In this document: positions 1-10,821 of the stretch, one piece after another
How the letters are laid out: the number at the start of each line of letters is the position of its first letter
How positions within the stretch are numbered: position 1 is the stretch's first letter
NCBI RefSeq assembly: GCF_001039355.2
Contig: NW_019775789.1
Coordinates: 131,889-195,888, forward strand
DNA length: 64,000 nt
Direction: 5' to 3'
Source of the DNA: Lingula anatina
Lineage: Eukaryota; Brachiopoda; Lingulata; Lingulida; Lingulidae
The notes under the pieces: model-generated
Database searches by the model: none
Seen by the model: the letters and a program-made list of their open reading frames with translations, nothing else
What the model was told of the DNA's origin: nothing
Program-made: the position numbers and the translations under genes

Positions 1-644
1 ATTTAGTACCTCCCTCTCTCCTCCCAGAAGATTATGAATAAACAGCAAACATATTTAGCTGTAATCTTATCATTTTCAATAATAGTTTGATTCTGAATTG
101 AAATATTCTGTTAGCAATGATAATACGAGATAATGTTTAGATTAACAACACAAAGGCATTTTGATCAGTTGTGCTGTTGCATTCAAAATAGATCTCATAG
201 TGTTGCCATTGCCACAACCCATAGCAAATTCTAGAAAAATGTTTGTCATATTGCTGGAGTAATAAGGCTGAAGTTGATGTCAATGGATTTTGTGAATCAT
301 AAGTTTATCCAATAAACTTGTTACTACTGTAACAACTCTATGAATTTTTGCTTACATGTTTGACCCAGACATAGGATATAAACATATGGTCATTTGCATG
401 AAACAGATTTTTAAAGATCTGATAATAAGTCTTGAAGTCTGACATATATGGTAGACTCACAAAGTTAAAAAGAAAACAACTGGTCACTGGTGTTAGTTTA
501 CATGACTAATGGCATAATAAAATAGTGACTGTATCAAAAATTTTGTTGTCTGAACCATGTTTGTTCATATACAGAAACTTATTCTGTATGTAGATGGCGA
601 CCACCTAATAATAAGTTTATGCTATTCTTCATGAAATGTTTTAG
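1..644. other. Intergenic / 3' flank of lectin gene A
   Basis: AT-rich sequence downstream of the stop codon of gene A (minus strand). It presumably holds the 3' UTR of gene A. I see no open reading frame, RNA gene or clear poly(A) signal close to the stop. Confidence 0.5.
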
Positions 645-1935
645 TTAGTAATCAAATGGAAGGAATCCATGGGCACCACTATCATCGTGTTTGCGTGTTG
701 TCGTTGGCCTCTTGTGAGTGGTCGAAGTTGATTTGTGAGTGGTCGAAGTTGACTTGGGAGTGGTCGTTGTCGTCTTGGTTGTTGTTTTGGTCGTCGAAGT
801 CGTAGTACTTTTTGTTGTAGAAGTTGTTGTGCTCTTTGTTGTTCTCTTGGTGGAGGAGGTGGTCTTTGGCATATGCATGGGTCTGATGGCCATCTTGGTG
901 GCTTCTAAGGAATACCATACCCCGCGGAATGATTTCCAGTAGACACCGTCAGGGACAATCGAGTGGTAGGAGCCATGGCGCATCCCGTTCCCGTTGAGGT
1001 TGGAACGGCTGTCGTTGCTGTACCACCATCCGCCGTGATGTTTGGTGGCCATTTTGTTGTGGTCACGATCTCTGGTGCTGAAGGTCATGTTTCTGGAACC
1101 AATGAAGGAGTCTCCTAAAAAGTTGAAGAAAAGTTTTGAAAACTGACTTTTAATTAGCTGTAGATGTGATTATAAATTAGCCATGAAGTGGTTCAAATTC
1201 TTTCCCTGGATAATACTGAATTATGCCATCAAAGTTAAGAAAAAATCAGCCTTTAGTAATCTTACCTATATTCCCCTTTGAGATGTCAGCTGTTATTACT
1301 GTTATTTTTATTATAATTATAATTATTGTTATTATTATTATTATCAAAATAAGCCTCAAGAACTGATCCATTAATCTACCCAACATCTTACCAACATTTC
1401 CCTCTTTGAGACTCCCAAGGTACAGTTTGTATCCGTCACTGGCACTGCTAATGGAGAAATCAGTAAAGACTCCAAACCCAGAATGGCCGTTGAAGTCTTT
1501 GAGATCTACACGTAGTTCATACTTGCGGCTGTTCTTCTTTGGATTGGTCAGCTGATACATGTTATCCAGACCTGGGTGGAAAGATTAGTTTCACAAATTT
1601 AAATATTGTAACTTTTACACTATTGTAAAAAGCATTTAGGCAAAGGATAATTTTTTAGTTAAATGTAAAGTTCTGTCAAGTAAATGCTTTGGTTACCAAA
1701 AGCTCAAGAGAACTTTATATCAGTATCCATTTTTATTTGTTTATGAATTTTTATTTGCAACCCCAAAACCCCCAAAAATTATAAAGGACTGGAAAATTAA
1801 AAAAGTGTCATGCTCACCCCACCAGAATTCAAAGCCCAGCTGTCCGAAGCCTTCTACATAGGAACGCATTCCTTCATAGAAGTCCAGGGGCTTTTGGATG
1901 CTGGTCTCACGCTTTTGGATCAACTGGAAATGGGG

Positions 1936-2004
<69 letters not shown>

Positions 2005-2093
2005 GGAGGGAGATCGAGAGAGAGAGAGAGACATAAGATTTGAGAGAGAGAGAGACATAAGATTTGAGAGAGAGAGAGAGAGAGATGTAAGAT

Positions 2094-2135
<42 letters not shown>

Positions 2136-3231
2136 GGGTAAGAGAATTTTTAGTACTGGAAAAAAAATTCCTACCAGCCATTCGTGCCCAGGCTCCTTCA
2201 TGTCACAATAGGCCCCCATCTTACACGTTCCCACAGTGAAGTTATAGATACCAGATACCTTAATGCCTGCTGGTGCCAGATCTGAACAGTCCACAGGAGA
2301 CTTGGAGGCTACAGAGAATGTGTATTGAGAAATAAATGAATGATATAAATTAATTGATTAATTTATAATCAAATAAATATATGATAATATAATTAATTTA
2401 TAGATCCAAGACCCCTCATTTCTTGCTCCCTCCAGATTTGAACAGTGTACTGGTCACTTGGAGGCTGCACATAATGTGTATTCAGAAATAAGTGAATGAA
2501 TAAGTAAATATATTAATTAATAATCAGATATATGCATAAATGAATAAAAAGATTGATAAATTGATAAATAATAAATGAATATTTATTTAGTAAGTTTCAA
2601 AAAGATAAGAGAGAAATTTTCAGTTTTAGACCATATAAAAACAATGTGATTTTAATTTGACCCATCATCTCTCACCTGGACACTTGACATTGGCAGCCAG
2701 GTCACAGTGACACTGAACAACGTTGAATCTCATACCGTGGGGACAGCTCAGGACTCTTCCCGAGGGGTTGGATATGGCCCACTGGACAAACTGGCCACAC
2801 TGGGACCCCGGATAGATGACATAGACATTGTGCCACTTGTCCATGCAGCGGTTCTTGTCTATAGTGTGGAAATAAATAAAAATAAATAAATAATGAAATA
2901 ATGAAATCGATAGGTAAATAAAGAAAGAAGCAAACAATGAAGTAAATAAATAAATACTTATTTAAGAATTTAAAAACGGTGCCTGCATGAAGTTTGTTAT
3001 AATACGTTATGCATTTTTGAAGCAAAGAAAGTCCCTCTTCTCAGAAAGATTTAAATCAAGTGCAACAGATTAGAAATAAGAGAAAAAACCAAATTGCTGT
3101 ACAAAGTTACAATAAATAAATATTTATAAAAAATGCAAAGAAAAATCTTAACATGGTGTTCAATACCTACCAGCAAAGCTCAGCTGCACCAAAACCAGAA
3201 CTGAAACAACAGCAAACCAGACGGACCCCAT
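645..3231 (-). CDS. Lectin gene A: secreted CBM14-like + fibrinogen-related domain protein with Thr-rich tail
   Basis: Six exons (minus strand, 5' to 3'): 3171-3231, 2676-2858, 2175-2308, 1818-1923, 1392-1571, 645-1114. All introns are GT-AG; phases are 1,1,0,1,1; the product is 377 aa. Residues 1-20 are a hydrophobic signal peptide starting MGSVWF and ending SFA. Residues 21-81 are a peritrophin-A/CBM14-like module (YPGSQC, CP.GMRFN, CHCD, KCPG). The FReD runs from about 88 to 304, with the N-terminal cysteine pair C89/C116 (DCSDL, YCDM), GFGQLGFEFWW, DLKDFNGHSG and GGWWYSND. Residues 305-365 are a Thr/Ser/Lys repeat tail. Proteins of this family bind acetylated or other sugars outside the cell; a recognition role here is inferred. 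The second, C-terminal FReD cysteine pair is absent. The start is the only ATG ahead of the signal peptide. Exon boundaries are shared with genes B-E, which is the main support for the model. Confidence 0.88.
1937..2135. repeat. (ATT)n and (GA)n microsatellites in intron 3 of gene A
   Basis: An ATT trinucleotide run (about 1937-2004) is followed by GA-rich runs broken by short spacer words to about 2135. These runs create spurious poly-Asn and Leu-Ser reading frames that are not genes. Confidence 0.9.
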
Positions 3232-3274
3232 GTTGCTGAAAGCAGTAGTGACCAAGTTCTCTCTAGTGACTCTC

Positions 3275-3283
3275 TAATATATA
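3275..3283 (-). promoter_or_regulatory. TATA box of gene A
   Basis: TATATATTA on the minus strand, 44 bp upstream of the ATG of gene A. The same motif sits at the same distance in genes B and C, in a well-conserved upstream block. A TATA-to-start distance of about 30 bp would leave a leader of only some 15-20 nt. Confidence 0.6.
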
Positions 3284-4643
3284 GCCAACAGCTTCATTAT
3301 CAGGTACTAATCTGGAATAAAGGGAACAGTTTGGGATTGGCTGACAGAGATTCAGTTTTATCAGAGAAATTTCTGAATCATTGTCACAGTGATTACTCTG
3401 TAAGTTTGAACAGCATTGATTAATTATCACACTCTCCTCCAACCCCTATAAAATTGGAGATGGTTATTTTAAAAATAATAATCTTGTTAATTCAGAAGTT
3501 TTCAAAATTTTGTTAGTTTAGTGTCATTTGTATATAGTTCTGAATAAATAGTATTTTCAATGCCTAAAATGATAAAATTTAATCTTGAAGTAGCATATTA
3601 TCAGAAAAACAAATAATTGGTTTGAAAATTCTAAGTACTTACCGTATTATGCTTGATATGGAAATTTGGTAATTTTACCCCACCTGATAGTAACAGTAGT
3701 AATGATTGGGCAAATTCTAAAACCGTCTGGAAAATATGTGGAGCATTTTAGGACAAAATCATCGTCACATCATGTTCAGTTCTGTAGATATTCACTCTGA
3801 AATTGGCTCTGATTTAAGACCCCAACAGAGTTGGTGAAATCGTAAATAGTCTTAATTCATGAGATTTTGATAAATGTCAGCTGTGGACCAATTATGGAGA
3901 TTAATTAGTCGAATTATGGAGTCTAAATTAAGACTGAATCAGTGAGTGTTCAGATGGACTTGATTTTATAGTGTCTAGACTATTTTGGGGCTTTAATTTG
4001 AATCTGATGTGGACTGGTATCAACTATCTCCAATTTAATTTCATGCGGACACGAGTTAAGTATTTAAGGTTTTAATTTGAACCTGATGTGAATGGGTTTA
4101 TCACACTGTGCAGTACTGTAATCCGTGTAAATCTGGTTTCAAGGCCCTGTTAAATATATTCATTACTAGGTTTTGGTTCTGCTTGAAACCACTATCACTA
4201 TCAGGGTGGTTTGACAATAGATAAGACATCAGGGTGTTTTGTTTTTCTATATGTCAGTTAATTTCTTGATACATAGTTACCTTTGTTTAAAAAAATCTGA
4301 TATGAAGGGATACACTCAGTGAAATGTGTTGATAAGTTTTTAACTGTCATGTTGTTGTTAAAAGTAAAATATAGTATATACATTTTATCTTCCATCTTAT
4401 AAGTGCTTAAATCAGAATTTTGAAAATATTTGTTTGTTAATTGCTGAAATGTGCATAGTAATGCTTAGAATAAACATATGACATCTCAGTTTTTCAATTA
4501 ATCAGATGTATTTAAGTAATTGGCCACTTAATGATCATTTTCATTGAAGATAGGCCCATATTTCTTAGGACTTCTCTTCTCTGTGGGCCTTTTGATTAAA
4601 TGAGAATAACAACAGATAACAACCAGAAATAAGTCTGTTTCTT
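3284..4643. other. Intergenic between lectin genes A and B
   Basis: AT-rich non-coding sequence. Its proximal part is homologous to the DNA upstream of genes B (9.5-10.0 kb) and C (19.1-19.9 kb), so it belongs to the tandemly duplicated unit. No coding potential seen. Confidence 0.6.
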
Positions 4644-4649
4644 TTTATT
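4644..4649 (-). terminator. Poly(A) signal of gene B
   Basis: AATAAA on the minus strand about 445 bp past the stop codon of gene B. The surrounding block is conserved at the equivalent places after genes C and D, which argues that it is the real 3'-end signal. Confidence 0.5.
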
Positions 4650-5092
4650 TCGTATAGATAAAAAAAATCACATTACACCTACAGAATAATATCACAGAAG
4701 TAAAATCAAGTAAAGAAAGATTATATTCTAAGAGAAAAAGATGGGCTACAGCAAACTGAACTGAATTTTAAAACAGAAAAAAAAATCTCGTTTCAAATAC
4801 TTCATTTGAAACATAAAAAGTCATACTCATATCATTTGAAACATAAAAAGTCATATATGTAATTAGTGGAGATAGAGACGCTGGATTTTAGTCATAAAAT
4901 AGTAAAAAGAAAATAGAAATTGAACTCAAAAAACAGGTTGATATATCCTTTTTTCACTACAGCAATGGACAAGGTGTACCTTTGCGTTAAAGAGAAAAAA
5001 CTGATGAAATTTAAAATATATATTTTTAGGGTAATTACATATTACATATTACACGTAAAAGGACATTTTCTGCCTTAAGGAGGTGTCTCTCA

Positions 5093-6951
5093 TCATGTGT
5101 GTAAGGGTTTGAGAGCCATTCTGGTGGACTCCAGAGAGTACCAAATGCCTCGGAAAGTTTCGTAGTAGACACCATCGGGAACATCCCCGCTGTAGTTACC
5201 TTGATGTGTACCATTGCCATTAAGATTGGAACGAGTATCATCGCTGTACCACCAGCCGCCATGATGGGTGGCGGCCATGTTGTTGCAGTCAGCATCTCTG
5301 GTGCAGAACATCATGTTTTTGATACCAATAAATGAGTCTCCTGTTTAAAACATGAATGGATATTTTAAACACTGTTAATATGTTGAATTTTGGGCATAAT
5401 TGGATACTTTTTCCCTTGTGAAGTTTTAAAAAATGTTTTAAAAATTACTTCAGGGACTCCAGCACAGACTAAAAATTAATGTTATGGCCAAATTTTTTTG
5501 AATGTAATATTTATTCCAATGCACCTGGGAGACTAAATCATCAATGTTCAACTATATACATCATTTTATGCAACAATTGACAAGCTTTTGGTCTTAACTT
5601 TTCATGTGTTCCTTTGAAAGGTCCAAGCTTGAGCAAAAATGTTCATTAGCTAGGTAGTTGGGTCATATATGACAATAATTATTAAACAGCTAGTTTGTTC
5701 ACGAAACTCACCAATAATCCCCTCTTCGAGACCACCAAGATGGAGTCTGTATCCATCGCTAGGCCCACCTATGTAGAAATTTGAGAAGTATCCATATCCT
5801 GTCTTGCCATTAAAGTCCTTGAGATCAACTCGAAGGTTATATGTACGGATATTATTTGCTGGATTTGTTAACTGGTAGAGGTTCTGAAGTCCTAGAAAAA
5901 GATGGGTTATATATTAGTATGACAGTTTTTGTAATACTTTATGTTATGAAGTTGGGAAGTTTACAACTAAGAAAATCACTTGTAGATGTTTGCTGTCTCT
6001 GTTAACTGGTAGAGGTCAGGAGCGGATTTAGGCCGTCTTCTGGGTCTTCTGGAAGACGGTCAGATTTTCAAGTTTACATTGACGTGTATCGTATGTTTTT
6101 TGTCGGAAGACGGTCAAAATGGTGCATGGATCAACAAAGATAACTCGGAAGACTGTCAGAAAATATCACTAGATCCGCCCTGGAGGTTCTATTATTTTAT
6201 TCTGAAGTGCTTGGTAAAAATATAGCTCTTTATTAACTGGGGCAGTACCATGTGTGTGTTTGTTGATTAAATTGGATTTTTAATAATAAAATAAAGCATA
6301 GATTAAATGTTAGATAAAGCTTTAATTTGCTATAGCCTGATGTTTTCTTTCTTTATATATATAAATACATATATATATAATTTTTTTTCTTGCAGTGATA
6401 TCAACTATTAGTATGAAATAACACTTTTGGAAAAATGAAATAAGTTGATAATATTTTATTTTCATTAAAAATCCTATAAAGTCCCTTTGTTTATACATGC
6501 ATATAGACACACACACACTTTGCCATTGAGCATTATTGAATATTTCAGGACAGAAAAATTAATAAAAACAAACCACTCACCCCACCAAAATTCAAATCCA
6601 AGTTGCCCAAAACCATTCTCGTAAGCATACATCCCCTGGTAAAAGTCCAGAGGCTTTTGAATACTGGTCTCTCGCCTTTGAAATACCTGGAATGGAATTT
6701 TACTTGAAAAGCTTGACATATCTTTTGATATCTATATGGATATACAAGGTATATCTGCAACATCCTGTCACTTTAAAATTTTTTTATCAAACAAATTTAC
6801 ATGTTTTAGAATATAGAAAAAGTGGAAAGAGGTTAGTAAACCAAGAAAGTCTCAAAAGAAAATGAAATGTATGTTAAATTTTTCCTTGTGAATGTGTTAG
6901 AGAGAGAGAGAGAGAGAGAGAAAATTAATGTGCATGTGTTTGTGAGTGAGA

Positions 6952-6983
<32 letters not shown>

Positions 6984-8808
6984 TGTGTGTGTGAAGGAGA
7001 GAGATAGATAGAGAAAGAAAGGGTGTTGATTGTTGGGAGGTGGGGACTGAAGGAGAAATCCTACCAGCCATCCGCCACCAGGTGTCACCATGTCACAGTA
7101 AGCTGTCATCTCCTGTGAGTTCACAGTGAAGTTATAGATCCCAGACACACTGATCCCTGCTGGTGGAAGATCTACACAGTCCAGGGGAGGGTTGGAGGCT
7201 GGGTTTTACCAATAGATAACAGACAAAAAAGTATGTATATTTACAAAAAAAAAAAAAAAAAAAAAATTAATAAAAATCTGTTGAAATGAAAATATGGTGA
7301 TTTTTCTAATGATTACATAATTACTTAAATGCAATTATAACAAAGGAAAGCATTCTGCCCCCACCCTTAAAATTTTAAGATTTTATTTTATGGTATTTAT
7401 TGTTTTAATACTTAAAATGAATTATGAAAATTTACAAGAGTTTGGTTTAACCTAATAACCATGAAAACAAGATATTTTGTCAGTCTTGAATTGGATTTTT
7501 TACTTATTTGGCTTGGAATTTTAACAGTAGATTACTTACATTTATGGAGAAGTTGGAACTTTTTATATACTGTAACATTAAAAAATATTTAAAAATACTA
7601 TACTAGAAGTCTTGAGCTGATCATACATTAATAATTCTGTTTATTGATTAAGTATCAAAATATTGGTCACACGTATATTAAACAAAGTAAAACTAACCAT
7701 TAAGATTAAGGCATAATTCTAAGATTACCTGGGCACTGTACCTTGGAGGCCAGATCACACTGGCATGGTTCTGTGTTGAACTTCATTCCTTTCGGGCAGT
7801 GCTGGAGACTACCTGAGGGATTATTGATGGCCCATTGTGCGAACACAGTACAGTCAGAGCCAGGGTAGATGACATACACGTTTCCTGAAGATACTGTGCA
7901 CGAATTTTTCATCACTGCATCTGGAATTGGTTAGAAGACATATGAGAGCTATAAAAAATGTTTTCATTTTATTGTTTAGGTTTAGGTGTGTGTAGTATAA
8001 TATGTTGTGAAAGTTTATCTTTGTAGGCCTCAGCATTTTTTGCCATTTTTCTGTCAACACCTGGAAAGGAAATAGTTTGATAATTAAAATTTCTGTGTAT
8101 TTTAGAGAGAATCAAGTTATTCCTCTCATTTCTTAGAGAAGAGAGAATTTGAACTTTTTGTCATCTGCTACATGAAGAAAGAGTTTGATAATTCCCCAAA
8201 TCTTTTAGGGTAAAAATTGATGATTTTTCTTGTCTCTCGTCTTATAGAAGAGGTAGCTTGAGAATTTCCTTCATCTCATATAAACCAGAGAGTTAGATAG
8301 CTTCTCTAATCTCTTAGAAAGCAGAGTTAGACAAAAAACATCAAAATATTGCCAAACTTTTCTTTAAAAGATGAAAGAATGACTAACTCTGCTTTCTTTG
8401 GAGAAAGATGTGTCACGTAAAATAGTTGGGTAATAACTGACTTATAATCTCACCAAGTCCATGTACTCCTGGATGTATATAGTCAGGTAGACATACCTGA
8501 CATATTAAAACCTCTCAATGCACATGTTCTTAATGTATGTCAAGATTAAGATAAACCAATAATAAATTAGAATAATCCAGTAAATGTTCTACAGCATATT
8601 TGTAATATAACCATCATACATATCATGCCTGTAGCCAGGGAGGTGGGGGGGGGGGGGGGGATTGGAGTTGACCACTCCTTTTCATGGTTTTTGCCAGGTA
8701 AAAAAAATCCACTGTTGGTAAAAGTTGGGATCACACTGGGACCCTGGGTAGATGACATAGACATTGTGCCACTTGTCCATGCAGCTGTTCTTGGCTATAG
8801 AGAGGAAA

Positions 8809-8856
<48 letters not shown>

Positions 8857-9451
8857 GAAATCAATAGATAATTTGAAATAATTTAAAAGAAAGAAGTTAA
8901 CAATGAAATAAATAAATACTTCTTTAGATATAAAACAAATATAGCCTTTTATATAAGAAAGGAATTTTCAGATATAAAAACATGAATCTGATTTGGAACA
9001 ACCCTGTGTAAAAAAAGTGTTCACTTTCAGAACACATGGGTTGAGCCCAACTATGTCTGTGATGGCAATGTCAGCTTAATAAAATAGAATAAAATGCCTG
9101 AACAAATGCTGATATTTGTCTGCCATCAAAATGTTAATACTTGTGCTGTAAGAAAATTAAGAAAAAAATTAAAAACAATGTCTGTATGAAGTTTATTATA
9201 ATATGGTATGCAGTTTTGCAGCTAAAATTATTTAGTTCTATGCAAAGAAAGTTCCTCTTTTCAGTAAGTTTTAAGTTAAGTGCAACAGATAAGAAATAAG
9301 AAAAAAGCCAAATTGCTGTACAAAGTTACAATAAATAAATATTTTTTAAAAAATGCAGAGAAAAAACTTAACATGGTGTTCAATACCTACCAGCAAAGCT
9401 CAGCTGCACCAAAACCAGAACTGAAACAACAGCAAACCAGACGGACCCCAT
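5093..9451 (-). CDS. Lectin gene B: secreted CBM14-like + fibrinogen-related domain protein
   Basis: Six exons: 9391-9451, 7729-7920, 7065-7198, 6581-6686, 5712-5891, 5093-5340. The phases match gene A and the product is 306 aa. Signal peptide 1-20 is identical in sequence to that of gene A. Residues 21-84 are the CBM14-like module (NSCTVSS, YPGSDC, CPKGMKFN, CQCD, QCPG). The FReD starts around 91 (PPLDCVDL, YCDM, GFGQLGFEFWW, DLKDFNGKTGYG, GGWWYSDD, SNLNGNG) and runs to the C-terminus, LKPLHT. The usual C-terminal FReD disulfide cysteines are missing; instead C237 and C243 flank the TRDAD calcium-site segment. There is no Thr-rich tail. Intron 1 carries a truncated second copy of the chitin-binding exon and a relic of an unrelated exon. 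A 5-bp-duplicating MITE sits in intron 4. Likely an extracellular sugar-binding defence lectin (inference). Confidence 0.9.
6017..6182. mobile_element. CAGGGGCGGAT-family MITE, copy 1 (intron of gene B)
   Basis: A 166-bp element with ends CAGGAGCGGAT / ATCCGCCCTG and internal GACGGTC words in both orientations. It is flanked by direct GAGGT repeats (6012-6016, 6183-6187). The equivalent introns of genes C and D lack it and keep one GAGGT or GAAGT, so empty sites confirm insertion. Confidence 0.85.
6901..7015. repeat. (GA)n/(GT)n microsatellites in intron 3 of gene B
   Basis: A GA run followed by GT runs and GATA-like words. Homologous microsatellites, expanded differently, lie in the same intron of genes C (16.26-16.37 kb) and D (22.02-22.17 kb). 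Confidence 0.9.
8001..8060 (-). pseudogene. Relic of a captured exon (homologous to 23434-23715)
   Basis: After an acceptor-like CAG, the minus strand reads a TEKWQK-type start matching the exon seen intact at 23434-23715, then shifts frame and ends after about 60 bp. A near-identical relic is at 17670-17728. It is not part of the gene B reading frame. Confidence 0.6.
8713..8794 (-). pseudogene. Truncated duplicate chitin-binding exon in intron 1 of gene B
   Basis: After an intact CTATAG acceptor the minus strand encodes KNSCMDKWHN and YPGSQC, the exon-2 type used by gene A. Homology is lost after about 27 residues, where a repeat containing a G-run begins. No donor is left, so the exon is dead. 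Gene C carries the same truncation at 18399-18481. Confidence 0.8.
8805..8854. repeat. (AAAT)n microsatellite
   Basis: Tetranucleotide run in intron 1 of gene B, immediately upstream of the truncated exon. The homologous run is at 18490-18540 in gene C. Confidence 0.9.
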
Positions 9452-9494
9452 GTTGCTGAAAGCAGTAGTGATCAAGTTCTCTCTAGTGACTCTC

Positions 9495-9503
9495 TAATAT
9501 ATA
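9495..9503 (-). promoter_or_regulatory. TATA box of gene B
   Basis: TATATATTA on the minus strand 44 bp upstream of the gene B ATG, in the same conserved block as in genes A and C. Confidence 0.6.
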
Positions 9504-10435
9504 GCCAACAGCTTCATTATCAGGCACTAATCTGGAATAAAGGGAACAGTTTGGGAGTGGCTGACTGAGATTTAGTTTTTTATCAGAGAAATTTCATTGG
9601 CACAGTGATCACTCTGTAAATTCTAACAACATTGATTAATTATCTCCCTCTCTCTCTCTCTCTCTCCCCCCGGTTATTTAAAAAATAATCTTGTTAATTT
9701 AAAAGTTTTGTAAATTTTGTTAGTGTTAAAAAGTGTTCTGGATGCCTAATATGATAAAATTTAATGTTGAAGTAGCATATTGCCAGAAAAACAAGTATAG
9801 TTGTTTGAAAATTGAAAGCACTTACCATATAATGCTTGATATGGACATTTGGTAATTTTACCCCTCCTGATAATAACAGTGGTAATGATTAGGCAAATTC
9901 TAAAACCGTCTGAAAAATAGGTGGAGTGTTTTAGGACGAAAGTCACCCTCACATCAGATTAAATACTATGTATATATATATATATATTCACTCTGAAATT
10001 GGCTCTGATTTAATCATAAACTTGTCTTAACTCGTGGGATTTTCATAAACATCAGCTGTGGAAAAATGATAGAGATTAAATTAGTTGAAGTAAGGCCTCT
10101 AAGTTTGGATTGAATTAGAGACTGTTCAGAAAGGCTTGATTGCTGTGTCTTTGAATTCAGATTCCATTTGGTTTTGGCATCTTACAAGTGCTTGCATCAG
10201 AATTTTGCAAATATTTGTCCTTTAATTGCTAAAATGTACTTTGATAGAGTATTATCTATGTAGTAATGCTAATAATAAATATGACATCTCAGCTTTTCAA
10301 TAAAACAGATATAAATGAAGTAATTTAACATTTACGCTGAAGATTGGTCCACCTTTTTTGGGACCTCTTCTCTGCAGACCTTTTAATTAAATAAAAACCA
10401 CAGAAGATAACAACCAGAAATAAATCTTGTTTCTT
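9504..10435. other. Intergenic between lectin genes B and C
   Basis: AT-rich and non-coding; homologous to 19146-20114 upstream of gene C. It contains a CT run near 9650 and a short TA run near 9970. No gene seen. Confidence 0.6.
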
Positions 10436-10441
10436 TTTATT
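10436..10441 (-). terminator. Poly(A) signal of gene C
   Basis: AATAAA on the minus strand in the block conserved downstream of genes B, C and D, about 380 bp past the gene C stop. Confidence 0.5.
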
Positions 10442-10821
10442 TCTTATAGATAAAAAATTCATTAGACCTACAGAATGAAATCACAGATGTGAAAACAATT
10501 AAAGGAATATTAAAGATGGGCTACAGCAAACTGAATTGAATTTTAAAACAGAAACAAAATAAATATGGTTTCAAATACTTTATTTGAAACATAAAAAGTC
10601 ATGCTCATATATGTAATTTATAGAGATAGAGACAATGGATTTTAGTCATGATATAGTAAAAAGAAAATAGAAATTGAACTCAAAAACAGGTTGATATATC
10701 CTTATTTTCACTACAGCTTTGGACAAGGTGTACCTTGGTGTTAAAGAGAAGAGATTGATAAAATTAAAATTATATATTTTGGGGGTGATTACATATTACA
10801 TTTAAAAGGACATTTTTTGCC

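Noticed and set aside
739-942. Valine-rich plus-strand frame
   Set aside because: Antisense shadow of the Thr-rich tail of gene A.
1920-2294. Poly-Asn / Leu-Ser minus-strand frames
   Set aside because: Products of the ATT and GA microsatellites read through from exon 3 of gene A.
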